Assembly: GCF_031454135.1 (NCBI RefSeq)
Contig: NZ_JAVDQF010000001.1
Location: forward strand, 372,001 to 436,000
Source: Arthrobacter russicus
GTDB lineage: Bacteria > Actinomycetota > Actinomycetes > Actinomycetales > Micrococcaceae
Direction: 5' to 3'
Length of the DNA stretch: 64,000 nucleotides
In this document: positions 61,738 to 64,000 of the stretch, in pieces
Layout of the letters: the number at the start of each line of letters is the position of its first letter
Numbering within the stretch: position 1 is the stretch's first letter
Notes under the pieces: generated by a model
What the model saw: the letters and a program-made list of their open reading frames with translations, nothing else
What the model was told of the DNA's origin: nothing
Database searches by the model: none
Made by a program: the position numbers and the translations under genes

Positions 61738-63420
61738 TCAGTCGCGCGTCAGCTTGCGATAGGTGACCCGATGCGGGCGGGCCGCGTCCGCGCCGAGCCG
61801 CTCGACTTTGTTCTCCTCGTAGGATTCGAAGTTGCCCTCGAACCAGTACCAGTTCGCCGGATTCTCCTCAGTGCCTTCATAAGCCAAGATGTGCGTGGCC
61901 ACCCGGTCGAGGAACCAGCGGTCGTGCGAAACCACGACGGCGCAGCCCGGGAACTCCAGCAAGGCGTTCTCCAGACTGGAAAGGGTTTCCACGTCCAGGT
62001 CGTTGGTGGGTTCGTCCAAAAGCAGCAAATTGCCGCCCTGCTTCAAGGTCAGCGCGAGGTTCAACCGGTTCCGCTCGCCGCCGGAAAGCACTCCGGCTTT
62101 TTTCTGCTGATCCGGGCCCTTGAACCCGAAGGCTGCGACATAGGCCCGGGACGGCATTTCGACATTGCCGACCTTGATGTAGTCCAAGCCGTCGGAAACC
62201 ACTTCCCACAGAGTCTTGTCCGGATCGATTCCGCCCCGGCTCTGATCGACGTAGGAGATCTTGACCGAGTCACCGATCTTCAGCTCACCGCCGTCGAGCG
62301 GTTCGATGCCGGTGATGGTCTTGAACAAGGTGGTCTTGCCGACGCCGTTCGGACCGATCACCCCGACGATGCCGTTGCGGGGCAAAGTGAAGGAGAGCCC
62401 GTCGATCAGCGTGCGCTCGCCGAAGCCCTTTTTCAGGTTGCTCGCTTCCAGCACCAGGCCGCCCAAGCGCGGGCCCGGTGGGATCTGGATTTCTTCGAAA
62501 TCGAGTTTCCGGGTCCGGTCCGCCTCCGCGGCCATTTCTTCGTAGCGCGCCAGACGCGCTTTGGACTTGGTCTGCCGCCCCTTGGCGTTCGAGCGGACCC
62601 ACTCGAGCTCTTCGCTCAATCGTTTGGCTTGTTTCGCGTCTTTCTTGCCTTGCACTTCGAGGCGCGCGCGCTTCTTCTCCAAGTAGGTGGAGTAGTTGCC
62701 TTCATAGGGGTACAGCTTTCCGCGATCGACCTCGGCGATCCATTCGGCCACGTGGTCCAGGAAGTAGCGATCATGGGTGACCGCCAGGACTGCTCCCGGG
62801 TACGCGGAGAGGTGCTGCTCCAGCCACAGCACGCTTTCGGCGTCCAAGTGGTTGGTCGGCTCATCGAGCAGCAGCAGGTCCGGCTTCTGCAGCAGCAACT
62901 TGCACAAAGCCACCCGTCGCCGCTCACCACCGGAGAGGACGGTCACATCGGCATCCGGCGGCGGGCAACGGAGCGCGTCCATGGCCTGTTCCAACTGGGA
63001 ATCGAGGTCCCAGGCATCAGCCGCGTCGATGGCTTCCTGGAGTTTGCCCATTTCTTCGAGCAGGGCGTCGTAATCCGCGTCCGGATTGGCCATCTCTTCG
63101 GAAATCTGGTTGAACCGCTGGATCTTCTCGAAGATCTCGCCGACGCCTTCCTGGACATTGCCCAGAACCGTTTTCGCTTCGTTCAACGGCGGCTCCTGGA
63201 GCAGGATGCCTACCGTGTAACCCGGGCTGAGCCGGGCCTCGCCGTTGGACGGAGTGTCCAGACCGGCCATGATTTTGAGGATCGTGGACTTGCCGGCACC
63301 GTTGGGGCCGACGACTCCGATTTTGGCACCGGGGAAGAAGGACATGCTGACATCGTCGAGGATGACCTTGTCGCCCACCGCCTTGCGGGCCTTGGTCATA
63401 GTGTAAATGAATTCCGCCAT
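61738..63420 (-). CDS. ettA: ABC-F protein, energy-dependent translational throttle EttA
   Basis: A 560-residue soluble twin-ATPase. Walker A motifs GPNGAGKS and GPNGVGKT, signatures LSGGERRRVALC and LSGGERNRLNLAL, and Walker B LLLLDEPTNHLD and LLLLDEPTNDLD. The inter-domain P-site tRNA-interaction motif and the EttA-specific arm (PDADYDALLEEMGKLQEAIDA) distinguish it from resistance ABC-F proteins. It binds the ribosomal E site and tunes the first elongation step to ATP level. No membrane partner. Confidence 0.94.
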   Translation of the reverse strand: MAEFIYTMTKARKAVGDKVILDDVSMSFFPGAKIGVVGPNGAGKSTILKIMAGLDTPSNGEARLSPGYTVGILLQEPPLNEAKTVLGNVQEGVGEIFEKIQRFNQISEEMANPDADYDALLEEMGKLQEAIDAADAWDLDSQLEQAMDALRCPPPDADVTVLSGGERRRVALCKLLLQKPDLLLLDEPTNHLDAESVLWLEQHLSAYPGAVLAVTHDRYFLDHVAEWIAEVDRGKLYPYEGNYSTYLEKKRARLEVQGKKDAKQAKRLSEELEWVRSNAKGRQTKSKARLARYEEMAAEADRTRKLDFEEIQIPPGPRLGGLVLEASNLKKGFGERTLIDGLSFTLPRNGIVGVIGPNGVGKTTLFKTITGIEPLDGGELKIGDSVKISYVDQSRGGIDPDKTLWEVVSDGLDYIKVGNVEMPSRAYVAAFGFKGPDQQKKAGVLSGGERNRLNLALTLKQGGNLLLLDEPTNDLDVETLSSLENALLEFPGCAVVVSHDRWFLDRVATHILAYEGTEENPANWYWFEGNFESYEENKVERLGADAARPHRVTYRKLTRD

Positions 63421-63476
63421 GCCTCAAGGCTAGTGCTTGCACCCGGAGAACTCACATTCGCCGTTTCCTGCAGAGC

Positions 63477-63926
63477 TCAGCGCTGGTCCCCCACGAAGCA
63501 CAATCCGGTGGGCAATACTGGCTGCACCGTCGTGGACACCGCGCCATTGCGGATCTCGCCGATCACGCAGCTCTTGTCCACTTTGACCGAACCTTGGACG
63601 GCTTCGACTTCGAGTCCGGTAGGCGTCTTCGAAATCGACACTTCCACCGCCGACGGCGTCGCCGCCAATCCTTGCAGCGCACTGCGGACCTGGTCTTGGC
63701 TGGGTTTCGGACTTTGCCCGGCCAGGGTGCCCAGCGCCGAGGTGACTTGCGCCAACATCAGATCAACTGGACCGGGTGCGGCCGTCGACGTGCCGGAACT
63801 GCTCGGCGAGCTGACCGCCGGAGTCTGCGTGTTGCCTGAGCATCCGGCCAGCAGAAGTACGCCGAGGAGGCCGGTTGCGATACCTCCGGCCAACCGGGCA
63901 CCAGGGGTTTTCTGTAGTCCGCTCAC
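63477..63926 (-). CDS. Putative lipoprotein (DUF6993-like)
   Basis: A 149-residue protein. The lipobox LLAGC ends at Cys29 after a hydrophobic stretch (IATGLLGVLLLAGC). A Ser/Thr/Pro linker (about 30-50) precedes a small globular domain (VDLMLAQVTSALGTLAGQSPKPSQDQVRSALQGL, VEVSISKTPTGLEVEAVQG, CVIGEIRNGAVSTTVQPVLPTGLCFVGDQR) with two cysteines that could form a disulphide. Short actinobacterial lipoproteins with this ending are conserved but uncharacterised. It lies upstream of ettA on the same strand. Confidence 0.78.
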   Translation of the reverse strand: MSGLQKTPGARLAGGIATGLLGVLLLAGCSGNTQTPAVSSPSSSGTSTAAPGPVDLMLAQVTSALGTLAGQSPKPSQDQVRSALQGLAATPSAVEVSISKTPTGLEVEAVQGSVKVDKSCVIGEIRNGAVSTTVQPVLPTGLCFVGDQR

Positions 63927-64000
63927 CTTTTCATTCTGCCATGCCGACCGGGTACGGCTTCCGCACTGCGGTTCGCCCCGAGGCGAGTACTGCGAGAACC

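Overview
The window is high-GC DNA from an actinobacterium, most likely a Micrococcaceae member (Arthrobacter-like). The evidence is the gene order ileS-folC-DUF4233-ndk-trpS next to rne, the tig-clpP1-clpP2-clpX block, a mycothiol-type DsbA-like nitroreductase, TANNNT -10 boxes close to start codons, and a short translational ileS T-box. The genus cannot be fixed from the sequence alone.

Layout. 1-9.4 kb: the start of rne (partial), a VKOR-family membrane protein, then a minus-strand housekeeping block (ileS, folC, a DUF4233 membrane protein, ndk, trpS). ileS has a T-box leader. trpS has what looks like a classical ribosome-mediated attenuator, with a 12-residue leader peptide carrying Trp-Trp, but trpS itself is cut by an in-frame TAG. 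9.5-11 kb: two short-chain dehydrogenases.

11.4-36.1 kb: a contiguous extracellular contractile injection system (eCIS, phage-tail-like particle). It has sheath, two tube proteins, a LysM tube-initiator-like protein, a VgrG-like spike, gp25, J- and I-type baseplate proteins, a PAAR tip, an AAA ATPase, a DUF4255 cap-like protein, a DUF4157 putative metalloprotease, a small DUF6760-type protein and several accessory proteins. On its left is a large NTPase-wHTH-BTAD (SARP-type) regulator. Inside is a LuxR-type regulator with a divergent promoter holding three 11-bp-spaced heptamers, the geometry SARP proteins bind. No tail fibre, tape measure or classical toxin is recognisable. Two proteins share recurrent hydrophobic-Gln-Arg motifs.

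36.1-44.9 kb: valS, a DsbA-like protein, an RDD membrane protein broken by TAG at codon 4, clpX, clpP2, clpP1, tig, tRNA-Pro and tRNA-Gly. 45-51.4 kb is a cell-surface island: an LGFP-repeat/M15B carboxypeptidase gene with three identical 330-bp repeats and a frameshifted signal peptide, an SdrD-like LAxTG surface protein truncated by a complete IS3-family element, an Fpg/Nei glycosylase, and an intact SdrD-like LAxTG protein. 51.5-64 kb is ordinary chromosome: rpiB, a membrane protein, a putative aspartate dehydrogenase, pepN, an OsmC-like protein, an epimerase-like protein, a short MscS channel, a truncated hemoglobin, two thioesterases, ettA and a lipoprotein.

Four genes carry disabling lesions (trpS, RDD, the LGFP gene, the IS-truncated surface gene). 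Either the genome is decaying or there are base errors in the assembly. TAG ends several intact genes here, so amber reassignment is unlikely.
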